Assembly: GCF_013155465.1 (NCBI RefSeq)
Contig: NZ_JABJVX010000003.1
Span: forward strand, 62,001-126,000
Reading direction: 5' to 3'
Source of the DNA: Alterinioella nitratireducens
Lineage (GTDB): Bacteria > Pseudomonadota > Alphaproteobacteria > Rhodobacterales > Rhodobacteraceae
DNA: 64,000 nucleotides
The position numbers and the translations under genes are program-made. The notes beneath the pieces were generated by a model, which saw only the letters and a list, made by a program, of their open reading frames with translations, was not told the DNA's origin and made no database searches. Positions 7,936-15,485 of this stretch are shown piece after piece. Each line of letters opens with the position of its first letter. Within the stretch, counting starts at the first letter, position 1.

Positions 7936-8342
7936 TTGCTGCCGCCGCCGGGGGTGCCGCCGCCTGCGGTGTCGCTGGCGCCGATCTCGGTGCAATTGCC
8001 CATCAGCCGGTAATGCGCGATACTGTCGCCGATCAGCATGTTGCCCAGGAACACGACCTGGCCCGAGGCGACGGTGGCCATTTCGATGCCCGTGCTGTTG
8101 ACAAAGACGAAATGCGTCGCCTCGCCGCTGGTCGATACCTCGCCATCGAAGGGCGAGCCCTCCTGCACCATGCGGCCCTCGCCGGTCTCGGCATCCAGGT
8201 GGTATTCATGCACCCGGTCAATCGGCGAACAGCCGCCCGAGGAGGTTCGGCACGCCTCGTACATCTGGCACGAATAGCTGCGTATCTCGGCCATCGCGGG
8301 GCTGGTCAGGGCCGCAAGGCCCGCCGCAATCAGATATTTCAT
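7932..8342 (-). CDS. Small secreted protein, four-Cys family, cassette member A
   Basis: 136 aa with signal peptide MKYLIAAGLAALTSPAMA. The mature protein begins EIRSYSCQMYEACRTSSGGC (C-x5-C-x6-C) and has its fourth Cys in LMGNCTEIG, followed by a Gly/Thr-rich tail. It starts five bases after the stop of livF, so it is very likely transcribed with the ABC transporter. It is the first of four genes joined by stop/start overlaps. Role unknown; a periplasmic accessory of the transporter is possible but not shown. Confidence 0.75.
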   Translation of the reverse strand: MKYLIAAGLAALTSPAMAEIRSYSCQMYEACRTSSGGCSPIDRVHEYHLDAETGEGRMVQEGSPFDGEVSTSGEATHFVFVNSTGIEMATVASGQVVFLGNMLIGDSIAHYRLMGNCTEIGASDTAGGGTPGGGSK

Positions 8343-8347
8343 AAGTC

Positions 8348-9175
8348 TTATCCTCCAAGAAAACTGCGGCGCACCTCGGGGTCGTTCAGCAATGCCTTGC
8401 CGGTATCGGTGTAGGCATTCCTCCCCTGCACCAGAACATAGCCCTTGTCGGCAATATCAAGCGCCTGACGGGCGTTCTGCTCCACCATCAGGATCGAGAT
8501 GCCGGTGCGGGCGACCTCGATGATGCGGTCGAACAATTCGTCCATCACGATCGGGCTGACGCCTGCCGTGGGCTCATCCAGCATGAGCAGTTTTGGCCGA
8601 GTCATCAAGGCCCGACCGACGGCCACCTGCTGGCGCTGGCCGCCCGACAGCTCGCCCGCGGGCTGGCGGCGCTTGTCCTTGAGGATCGGGAAGAGGTCAT
8701 AGACCTGCGCCAGGGTGCCCGAGAAATCGTCGGTGCGGATGAAGGCGCCCATCTCCAGGTTCTCCTCAACCGTCATCGAGGTGAAGATGTTCGAGGTCTG
8801 CGGCACGAAGCCCATGCCATGCGCCACGCGGGCCTGTGGCGTCAGGTGGGTAATATCCTCGCCATCCAGCCGGACGGCGCCTTCGCGCAGGTCCAGCATC
8901 CCGAAGACGGCCTTCATCGCGGTGGATTTGCCCGCGCCGTTCGGCCCGACGATAACCGCGATCTCGCCCTTCTCCACGGCGATGGTGCAGTCATGCAGGA
9001 TGTCCGCCCCCTTGCCATAACCGCCGGTCATGGCCTCGCCGATCAGGAACGGCCCGCCGGGGGCGGGTGTGGCGCGGTCATGCTGGCCCCTGGCGGGCGT
9101 CAGCGTGCCGATCCCGTCGGGGTTGCCGATCGAGAGATCCTTATTGCCGCGTCCGGAATAGGGTTTGTCGCTCAT
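8348..9175 (-). CDS. livF: Branched-chain amino acid ABC transporter ATP-binding protein LivF
   Basis: 275 aa from the ATG at 9175 (GAGGGGAA upstream). Walker A GPNGAGKSTAMK, Q-loop region GFVPQTSNIFTSMTVEENL, signature LSGGQRQQVAVGRAL, Walker B LLMLDEPTAGVSP, and the switch region SILMVEQNARQAL. The usual LivF begins near FLIGEAMTGGYGK; here about 40 extra Gly/Pro-rich residues precede it. It energises LivHM from the cytoplasm together with LivG. Confidence 0.93.
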   Translation of the reverse strand: MSDKPYSGRGNKDLSIGNPDGIGTLTPARGQHDRATPAPGGPFLIGEAMTGGYGKGADILHDCTIAVEKGEIAVIVGPNGAGKSTAMKAVFGMLDLREGAVRLDGEDITHLTPQARVAHGMGFVPQTSNIFTSMTVEENLEMGAFIRTDDFSGTLAQVYDLFPILKDKRRQPAGELSGGQRQQVAVGRALMTRPKLLMLDEPTAGVSPIVMDELFDRIIEVARTGISILMVEQNARQALDIADKGYVLVQGRNAYTDTGKALLNDPEVRRSFLGG

Positions 9176-9201
9176 CGGGCAATTCCCCTCGCATCCGCGC
9201 C

Positions 9202-9250
9202 GGGGGGTGTACAGGGGGTGCATCGGGGGGTGTACGGGGGGCACCCCCCC
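9202..9250 (+). other. G-run cluster with quadruplex potential, livG-livF spacer
   Basis: Four G-runs of 6, 5, 6 and 6 bases (9202-9207, 9214-9218, 9225-9230, 9236-9241) separated by loops of 6, 6 and 5 bases, with TGTAC repeated in two loops. The last run pairs with the C7 run at 9244-9250. This satisfies the G3+N1-7 quadruplex rule. The G-rich strand is the template strand for liv transcription, so the liv mRNA carries the C-rich version. The 94-bp spacer holds no gene. Confidence 0.7.
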
Positions 9251-9269
9251 ATTTTCGCGGATTGTTCCA

Positions 9270-10046
9270 TCACGCGGTTTCCTTGTTCTTCAGCCCGGTG
9301 CCCAGATAGGCCTCGATCACATGCTCATTGGCCTTGATCTCCTCCAGGCTGCCCTCGGCCAACACTTTCCCTTCCGCCATGCAGATCACCGGATCGCAGA
9401 TTTTCCCAATGAAATCCATATCATGCTCGATGACGACAAAGGTATAGTTGCGCTCCTTGTTGAGGCGCAGGATGGCGTCGCCAATGGTGTTGAGCAGCGT
9501 CCGGTTCACGCCCGCGCCGACCTCGTCCAGGAACACGATCTTGGCATCCACCATCATCGTGCGCCCCAGTTCCAGCAGCTTCTTCTGCCCCCCCGAAAGG
9601 TTCCCCGCACGCTCATCCGCCAGATGGGAAATCGTCAGGAAATCAAGCACTTCGTCGGCCTTCTTCGCCAACGCGCGTTCCTCTTCCGCGATGCGCTTGC
9701 GGTGCATCCAGGTGTTCCAGAGCGTCTCGCCCAACTGGTCCCCCGGCACCATCATCAGGTTCTCGCGCACCGTCATCGACGAGAATTCATGCGCGATCTG
9801 GAACGTGCGCAGAAGCCCCTTGCCAAAGAGGACATGCGGCGGCAGCCCGGTAATATCCTCGCCATCCATCTCGACGCGGCCCGAGGTCGGTTCAAGAACG
9901 CCCGCGATCACGTTGAAAAGAGTTGTTTTTCCGGCCCCGTTGGGTCCGATCAGCCCGGTGATTGATCCGGGCTGGATGCTGAGGCTCGCGCCATCCACGG
10001 CGTGAAAGCCGCCGAAATGTTTGTGCAGGTCGTGAACGGTGATCAT
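9270..10046 (-). CDS. livG: Branched-chain amino acid ABC transporter ATP-binding protein LivG
   Basis: 258 aa. Walker A GPNGAGKTTLFN, LRTFQIAHEFSSMTVRENLM (family-specific FQ motif), signature NLSGGQKKLLELGRTM, Walker B IVFLDEVGAGVN, switch His in VVIEHDMDFI. An Asp-Glu-Val in place of the usual Asp-Glu-Pro after Walker B is common in this subgroup. It lies between the binding-protein gene, with a terminator in between, and livF. Confidence 0.94.
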   Translation of the reverse strand: MITVHDLHKHFGGFHAVDGASLSIQPGSITGLIGPNGAGKTTLFNVIAGVLEPTSGRVEMDGEDITGLPPHVLFGKGLLRTFQIAHEFSSMTVRENLMMVPGDQLGETLWNTWMHRKRIAEEERALAKKADEVLDFLTISHLADERAGNLSGGQKKLLELGRTMMVDAKIVFLDEVGAGVNRTLLNTIGDAILRLNKERNYTFVVIEHDMDFIGKICDPVICMAEGKVLAEGSLEEIKANEHVIEAYLGTGLKNKETA

Positions 10047-10063
10047 GCGGCGGTCATTCCCAA

Positions 10064-10091
10064 GAAAAACAGCCCGGCCTAGAACCGGGCT
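10064..10091 (-). terminator. Intrinsic terminator after livJ
   Basis: On the minus strand a 7-bp stem AGCCCGG/CCGGGCT (10071-10091) is followed by GTTTTTC. It lies between the binding-protein gene and livG, where a leaky terminator would give more binding protein than ATPase or permease. Confidence 0.75.
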
Positions 10092-10118
10092 GCTAACGTT
10101 TTCAAGTGCTTGCGCGGC

Positions 10119-11315
10119 TCAATGGAACTGAATCGTGGTCAGCTCGCCACCCTGCATCTCGGTCTCGCGATAGGTGCCCGCGGCCTCGCCGGGGCCGACC
10201 AGCTCGACCGAGCTTGCGCCGACATAGTCGATCTCGCCACCCTCGGCCAGGATCTCCAGCGCGCGGCCCAACTCGCCGGGCATGATTTCCTCACCCGGTG
10301 CGTTGGCCACGGCCTCGATCATGCCGGCATAATCGCCCGCATCGGTCGATCCCGCCGCCTGCATCGCCAGGATGATCAGCGCCGCCGCGTCATAGCCTTC
10401 CGCCGAATAGACGCCCGAGCCGTCGATCCCGGCCTCGCCCGCAAGTGTCTGATACGCTTCGATTCCATCGCCCTGGCTGCCGGGGTTGGTGCCGAAGCTG
10501 CCGTCAATATCGCTGCCGAACGTGTCGCCAAGCGCGTCACCGATCATGCCGTCGCCGAAGGCAAAGGTGTCGAACGCGCCGGTATCAAGGGCTGCCTGAA
10601 CCACGCCCGCACCGCCCTGATCGACATAGCCGAGCACGACCAGGACATCACCGCCCGCAGCCGCCAGCGCGCCGACCTCGGCCGAGTAATCCGCGCGCCC
10701 GTCTTCATGGGCGGCAACCAGCGTCACGGTGCCGCCAAGCTCCTCATAGGCGGCGGAGAGCGCATCGGCGAACCCGAGGCCATAGTCGTTGTTGGTATAG
10801 GTGATCGCGATGCTCTCGAAGCCGCGATCCATGATCACGTTGGCCAGCACTTCGCCCTGGCGCGCATCCGACGGCGCGGTGCGGAAGAACAGGCCGTTAT
10901 CCTCGATCTCCGACAGCGCGGGCGAGGTCGCGGCGGGCGAGATCATCACGATCCCGTTCGGCACGCCTACGTTGGACACGGCGGCGGTGGTCACGCCCGA
11001 GCAATCGGCCCCCACGATGCCCGCCACCTCGTCTGAGGTCACCAGGCGTTCGGCGGCGGCGGTCGCGGCGGAGGCATCGACACAGGTTGCATCGGCGCGC
11101 ACCGGCGTCACGGTCATGCCGTCCATGAAGTTGCCGCTTGCGGTGGCTTCCGCCATGGCCAGTTCGGCGCCGCCCGCGATGGCGGGCACCAGCGATTCAA
11201 TCGGCCCGGTGAAGCTGAGCAGGACGCCGAGGCGCACTTCATTGCCATGCGCATCGGCAAAGGCCGCACCCGAAAGGGCTGCGGTGGCCGCGGTGGCCAG
11301 CAGGATCTTTTTCAT
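10119..11315 (-). CDS. livJ: Branched-chain amino acid ABC transporter substrate-binding protein
   Basis: 398 aa periplasmic binding protein of the Leu/Ile/Val type I fold. Signal peptide MKKILLATAATAALSGAAFA. Family landmarks: GVLLSFTGPIESLVP, VGADCSGVTTAAVSNVGVPNGIVMISPAATSPALS (ligand pocket Ser/Thr), FFRTAPSDARQGEVLA, YTNNDYGLGFADAL, and GYDAAALIILAMQAAG near the C-terminus. Two Cys (in ADATCVDAS and VGADCSG) could pair. A GGGAGAGA ribosome site precedes the ATG. It is the first gene of the cluster; the exact amino acid bound cannot be told. Confidence 0.9.
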   Translation of the reverse strand: MKKILLATAATAALSGAAFADAHGNEVRLGVLLSFTGPIESLVPAIAGGAELAMAEATASGNFMDGMTVTPVRADATCVDASAATAAAERLVTSDEVAGIVGADCSGVTTAAVSNVGVPNGIVMISPAATSPALSEIEDNGLFFRTAPSDARQGEVLANVIMDRGFESIAITYTNNDYGLGFADALSAAYEELGGTVTLVAAHEDGRADYSAEVGALAAAGGDVLVVLGYVDQGGAGVVQAALDTGAFDTFAFGDGMIGDALGDTFGSDIDGSFGTNPGSQGDGIEAYQTLAGEAGIDGSGVYSAEGYDAAALIILAMQAAGSTDAGDYAGMIEAVANAPGEEIMPGELGRALEILAEGGEIDYVGASSVELVGPGEAAGTYRETEMQGGELTTIQFH

Positions 11316-11478
11316 GTCTCTCTCCCAGTTGGACAGTGTTGTCTGGGGCCAAGTTAGGCCGCGGCGGGGCGATTGAAAAGGGCCGATTTGGTCCTTTCAT
11401 GCCGGACAACGAGGGGGCTTTCGCCCGGGCCTGCAACTTGGCACAGTCCGCGCAACCGACCCCGGAAAGGACTGCCCC

Positions 11479-12237
11479 ATGCCCGCGCCGCGAAACCCCC
11501 TGAAATCGGCCCTGTCACAGGGGCGGCTGCAACGCGGCCTCTGGCTCAACCTGTCCTCGGGCCTAGTGGCCGAGATGGCCGGACAGGCCGGGTTCGACTG
11601 GTGCCTGATTGACGGCGAACACGGGCCCTGGGATCCGTCTGCGATCCGCGCGCAACTGATGGCGCTGGAGGGGACGGGGACCGCGCCGGTGGTGCGGGTG
11701 CCGACGGATGCCGACTGGATCCTGAAACAGGTGCTGGATCTGGGTGTGCAATCGGTGCTGGTGCCGATGGTACATTCAGCCGACCAGGCCCGCGCGGTGG
11801 TGCGCGGCCTGCGCTACCCGCCCGATGGCGTACGGGGGCAGGGCGCGATGGTGGCCCGCGCCTCCGGGTTCGGCGCAATTGCGGATTATGCCGAGACGGC
11901 AAATGATCAGATCTGTTGCCTGGTGCAGGCCGAAAGCCGCGCCGCGCTGGACGACCTCGACGCGATTGCGGCCGTCGACGGTGTCGATGCGGTTTTCATC
12001 GGTCCCGCCGACCTCGCCGCCGATATGGGGCTCTCCATCGACGCGCCGGACCTGCGCCGCGCCATCGCCGGGGCCATCCCCCGCATCCGCGCCGCCGGAA
12101 AAGCCGCCGGGATCATCTGCCCTGATGCCGATTTCGCCCATTACACCGGGCTTGGCGTCACCTTCCTGGGGATGGGATCGGACGCGATGCTGCTGCAAGC
12201 GGCGCTGGCCCGCCTCGCCGGAACGGAGATCCCATGA
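11479..12237 (+). CDS. HpcH/HpaI family class II aldolase
   Basis: 252 aa metal-dependent aldolase of the 2,4-dihydroxyhept-2-enedioate/2-keto-3-deoxy-acid type, cleaving or joining pyruvate and an aldehyde. Motifs: WLNLSSGLVAEMAGQAGFDWCLIDGEHGPWD (catalytic His48), VPMVHSADQARAVVRGLRYPPDGVRG, VQAESRAALDDLDAI (metal ligand Glu152) and FIGPADLAADMG (metal ligand Asp178). The physiological substrate is not evident; no hydroxyphenylacetate pathway genes are nearby. The stop overlaps the start of the next gene (ATGA). Confidence 0.9.
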   Translation: MPAPRNPLKSALSQGRLQRGLWLNLSSGLVAEMAGQAGFDWCLIDGEHGPWDPSAIRAQLMALEGTGTAPVVRVPTDADWILKQVLDLGVQSVLVPMVHSADQARAVVRGLRYPPDGVRGQGAMVARASGFGAIADYAETANDQICCLVQAESRAALDDLDAIAAVDGVDAVFIGPADLAADMGLSIDAPDLRRAIAGAIPRIRAAGKAAGIICPDADFAHYTGLGVTFLGMGSDAMLLQAALARLAGTEIP

Positions 12238-12680
12238 TCCTCGTCGATGCCGATGCCTGCCCGGTGAAGGAGGAGGTCACCCGCGTTGCCCTGCGCCACA
12301 AATGCCCGGTGCGGTTCATCGCCAACCAGGGGCTGCGCCTGCCCGATCATCCGCTGATTTCGATGCAGGTGGTCGATGCGGGCTTCGACGCCGCCGACGA
12401 TGCCATCGCCGAGGCCGCCGGTCCCGACACGCTGGTCATCACCTCCGACATCCTGCTGGCCGATCGCTGTCTGAAAGCGGGGGCCGCGGTGATGGACCCC
12501 AAGGGCCAGAGCTTCTCCGCCGCCTCCATCGGGGCGCAGATCGCCACCCGCGCGATCATGGCCGATCTCCGCGCTGGTCTGGACGGCCAGGGGATAGGCG
12601 GTCAGCGACCGTTTTCGCAAAAGGACCGCAGCCAGTTCCTGAACGCGCTGGAAAACGCCCTGCGCAAGCTGCCCCGTTAG
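12234..12680 (+). CDS. YaiI/YqxD family protein (DUF188)
   Basis: 148 aa. Typical start MILVDADACPVKEEV and the stretches VISSD-like TLVITSDILLADRCLKAGA, MDPKGQSFSAASIGAQIATR and RPFSQKDRSQFLNALENAL, all characteristic of the YaiI family, a PIN-like putative nuclease fold with conserved Asp residues. The biochemical function is not established. Translationally coupled to the aldolase gene by a four-base overlap, although no functional link is apparent. Confidence 0.92.
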   Translation: MILVDADACPVKEEVTRVALRHKCPVRFIANQGLRLPDHPLISMQVVDAGFDAADDAIAEAAGPDTLVITSDILLADRCLKAGAAVMDPKGQSFSAASIGAQIATRAIMADLRAGLDGQGIGGQRPFSQKDRSQFLNALENALRKLPR

Positions 12681-12817
12681 TCCCGCATCGAGGTCACAGG
12701 CAGTTTGCGTTTGATCCGAATTGAAAGACGCTGCCTCGCCCTGCGGTCGAACGCGCCTTTCGATGCTGTCTGGATCAGATGAAACGCAAAATGCCGAACC
12801 GCGCCTCCCACCCCCCT

Positions 12818-12904
12818 CTTTCATTTTGCCGAAAATACCTTCGGGGGAGCGCGAGGGGGCAGACAGCCCCCTCGCATCGGTCGGATTGCGCAGCAATTCG
12901 ACAC
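12818..12904 (+). repeat. 87-bp intergenic repeat, copy 1
   Basis: Begins with the core CTTTCATTTTGCCGAAAATA, continues with a GCGAGGGGG/CCCCCTCGC hairpin and an ATTGC/GCAAT mini-hairpin, and ends in TTCGACAC. A copy differing at only a few positions is at 39612-39698, and the core recurs on the minus strand at 20429-20451. It lies between the convergent yaiI and P450 genes. The 234-bp gap around it contains no gene. Confidence 0.85.
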
Positions 12905-12914
12905 ACCATCGGGA

Positions 12915-14084
12915 TCAGCGCCGCAGCCTCAACCGCTCCAGCCCGTGAAAATGATAGATATCCGCGTAGCGCGGCCCCTCTTCCAGCGCCAGACCGGGAC
13001 AGCGCGCAAAGAGGGTCTCCAGCGCAATCGCCATCTCCATCCGCGCCAGCGGCGCACCGACGCAGAAATGCAGCCCGGCGCCGAAGGCCAGATGCGCCGG
13101 GGCCTGCCGCGTGGCATCGAACCGGTCGGGGTCGGCAGTCACGCCTGCGTCGCGCCCGACCGAGCCCAACATCAGCCCGACCTCGTCGCCGCGCCGGAAC
13201 TCATGCCCGAACAGCTCCACCGTTTCATAGACATGGCGCGTGAACAGATGCAGCGGCGCGTCATAGCGCAGGCATTCCTCGACCAATGCGCCCGCCTCCC
13301 CCGCGGGGGCCATCCCATGTTCGAGGATGCTCTTCACCGCGTTGCCGAGCGAATGCACCGTCGCCTCGTGGCCCGCGTTCAGAAGCAGGATTGAGGTGGT
13401 GATCAACTCATCGGTGCTGAGCCTTTCGCCATCCTCCTCCGCCGCAATGAGGCTGGTGATCAGGTCGTCATGCGGGTCGCTGCGCCGCGCCTCGACATAG
13501 CCGCGCATGAACGCCACGAAATCTTCCGTCGCCGCCACCGCCGCCGCCTCATCCTCTGCCGTCCGGCCCGCCATATACATCCCCACCATGGCGTTGGACC
13601 ATTGCAACAGCTGCGGCCCCATCTCCTCGGGCACGCCCAACAGCCGCGCGATCACGCGCACGGGCAGGGGGCGGGCATAGGCGTCCAGCAGGTCGAACGG
13701 GCCATCGGGGAAGGCGTCGATCAGCTCGTGGCACAGCTCCCCGATGCCATCCTTCAATCCGGCGATCCGGCGCGAGGTGAAGGCGCGCATGACGAGGCCG
13801 CGCAGGCGCGTGTGGCGCGGCGGCTCCAGCTCCAGCATGGAATGCGCCTCGACCGCGTAGAAGGGGGCCAGATGCGCGGGGATCTCGGGGCGCATCTCCT
13901 CGGGCGCCTCGCGGCCAAAGCGCCGGTCGCGCAGGATCGTGTTCACCGCCTCATGCGTGGTGGCGCAAACCATGTTGTAATCGTCCCAGTGAACAAGCGG
14001 CCCGGCGGCGCGGGCACGGGCGTAGAACGGGTAGGGGTCCTGCACGAAACCGGGGTCCGTGGGCGATTGGCTGAGATACTGCAT
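12915..14084 (-). CDS. Cytochrome P450
   Basis: 389 aa, soluble bacterial class. Heme-binding loop AFGAGLHFCVGAPLAR with Cys341 as thiolate ligand; ExxR in VEECLRYDAPL; I-helix LLNAGHEATVHSLGNAV at about 235-250. The usual Thr after the acidic residue (AGHETT type) is Ala here, a variant I believe is frequent in alphaproteobacterial P450s. Substrate unknown. No ferredoxin or reductase gene adjoins, so electron donors must be encoded elsewhere. It is transcribed alone; a secreted-protein gene diverges 130 bp upstream. Confidence 0.94.
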   Translation of the reverse strand: MQYLSQSPTDPGFVQDPYPFYARARAAGPLVHWDDYNMVCATTHEAVNTILRDRRFGREAPEEMRPEIPAHLAPFYAVEAHSMLELEPPRHTRLRGLVMRAFTSRRIAGLKDGIGELCHELIDAFPDGPFDLLDAYARPLPVRVIARLLGVPEEMGPQLLQWSNAMVGMYMAGRTAEDEAAAVAATEDFVAFMRGYVEARRSDPHDDLITSLIAAEEDGERLSTDELITTSILLLNAGHEATVHSLGNAVKSILEHGMAPAGEAGALVEECLRYDAPLHLFTRHVYETVELFGHEFRRGDEVGLMLGSVGRDAGVTADPDRFDATRQAPAHLAFGAGLHFCVGAPLARMEMAIALETLFARCPGLALEEGPRYADIYHFHGLERLRLRR

Positions 14085-14216
14085 GGCGGTCTTTTCCGTT
14101 CCTGGTCTGCCCCTATCCTGACCCGCGCGCGCGGCGCCTGCAATGGCCCGAAATCGGGGCTGGCGGGATCGCCCGCGCCAAGGCTATCCTCACCCCGTCA
14201 AGGATAAGGATCGCCC

Positions 14217-15419
14217 ATGCCCATTCGCCGTCTCGCCGCCCTCGCGCTGGTCCTGCTCTCGCCCGTTCCGGCCTTCGCGCAAAGCCAGCCCTGTGGCGCG
14301 GAGCTGCCGCGCGGCAGCTGGATCGGCGGGTCCGAGGCCGCCTCGGACCTCGCCACCGCGCCCGCGCCCACCGACCGCCCCGCGAGCATCCCCGCGAATG
14401 GCTATGACGTGACGCTCTTCACCCTCTCGGCCCCAGCGGATGTCCGGCTGGAAGCGGCGGGCCGGGACGGGACCGATCCGCTGATCGAGCTTTACGACGC
14501 CACCGGCGCGCTGGTCCTGTTCGACGATGACAGCGGCGGGCGCTTCGATGCGCGCGGCGAGATCGCGCTGGAGACCGGCCGATACTGCCTTGCCACCCGC
14601 AGCTATGACGATAGGGCGGGCCAGGCCGATCTGCGTATCGGGCTGGCAGCACATCCCGCGCTGACCCCCGGCTCGGGCGGCTCGAATATCCTGGCCTGCA
14701 CGTCCGAGACCGCCGCGACCGCCCTGGGGGCCGCCGCCATCGACCAGCTGCCCGATGGCTCCGCCGTGGCTTTTCACAGCGTGGCGCAGGTGCCCTATTA
14801 CCGCTTCACCCTGCAATCGCGCACGCCGCTGGTGATCCGCGCCACCAATCCGCGCGCCGACCCCTACATCTACCTCTACGATGCGCAGGGCCAGTTGATC
14901 GACGAGAATGACGACCATAACAGCCTGAATTCCCGGCTCGATTTCCCCGAGGGCCTGCCCGCGGGCAGCTATTGCATCGGGATGCGCGCGCTCAGCGATG
15001 CGAGCCAGCCGGTGCAGGTCTCGGTTGCGGCAATGTCCTCGCAGGTCGCGCAGCAGACGCTCTTTTCCACGGCCGAGGCCAGCCCGCCCGCCGATGGCTC
15101 CGCCTATCCCGTGACGCAGCTCGGGCCCCTCGAGACAAGGCTCAGCCGCGATGCGTCCGTTGCGGGCGATGCGATCTGGCATGCCTTCACCATGGATGCG
15201 GCGGGCCGCGTGACCATCGACGCGACCGGCTTCGGATCCTCCGACCCGATCGTGTATCTTTTCGGTGGCGGCACCTTGATCGCACAGAATGACGACGCGA
15301 ACGGCACGCTCGATTCGCAGGTCTCGGCCTGGATCGGGGCGGGCAGCTACACGGTGGCGCTGATGCAGTATCACGGCCAACCCGGCACCATCCGGCTGGA
15401 GATCAGGCGCGAGAGGTGA
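14217..15419 (+). CDS. Secreted protein with three PPC-like repeats
   Basis: 400 aa with signal peptide MPIRRLAALALVLLSPVPAFA. Three beta-sandwich repeats of the bacterial pre-peptidase C-terminal (PPC) type can be aligned by eye: DPLIELYDATGALVLFDDD...GRYCLATRSY (about 92-135), DPYIYLYDAQGQLIDENDD...GSYCIGMRAL (about 215-262), DPIVYLFGGGTLIAQNDD...GSYTVALMQY (about 340-385). No protease or other catalytic domain is present, so it is a stand-alone repeat protein, probably periplasmic or extracellular. AAGGATAAGG precedes the ATG. Confidence 0.8.
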   Translation: MPIRRLAALALVLLSPVPAFAQSQPCGAELPRGSWIGGSEAASDLATAPAPTDRPASIPANGYDVTLFTLSAPADVRLEAAGRDGTDPLIELYDATGALVLFDDDSGGRFDARGEIALETGRYCLATRSYDDRAGQADLRIGLAAHPALTPGSGGSNILACTSETAATALGAAAIDQLPDGSAVAFHSVAQVPYYRFTLQSRTPLVIRATNPRADPYIYLYDAQGQLIDENDDHNSLNSRLDFPEGLPAGSYCIGMRALSDASQPVQVSVAAMSSQVAQQTLFSTAEASPPADGSAYPVTQLGPLETRLSRDASVAGDAIWHAFTMDAAGRVTIDATGFGSSDPIVYLFGGGTLIAQNDDANGTLDSQVSAWIGAGSYTVALMQYHGQPGTIRLEIRRER

Positions 15420-15485
15420 GCGGTCCGACCGGCAGGCACCCCTCTGCGGATGCAGGTTTCTTCTCCGGTTGGCCTCGCCTGCGGA

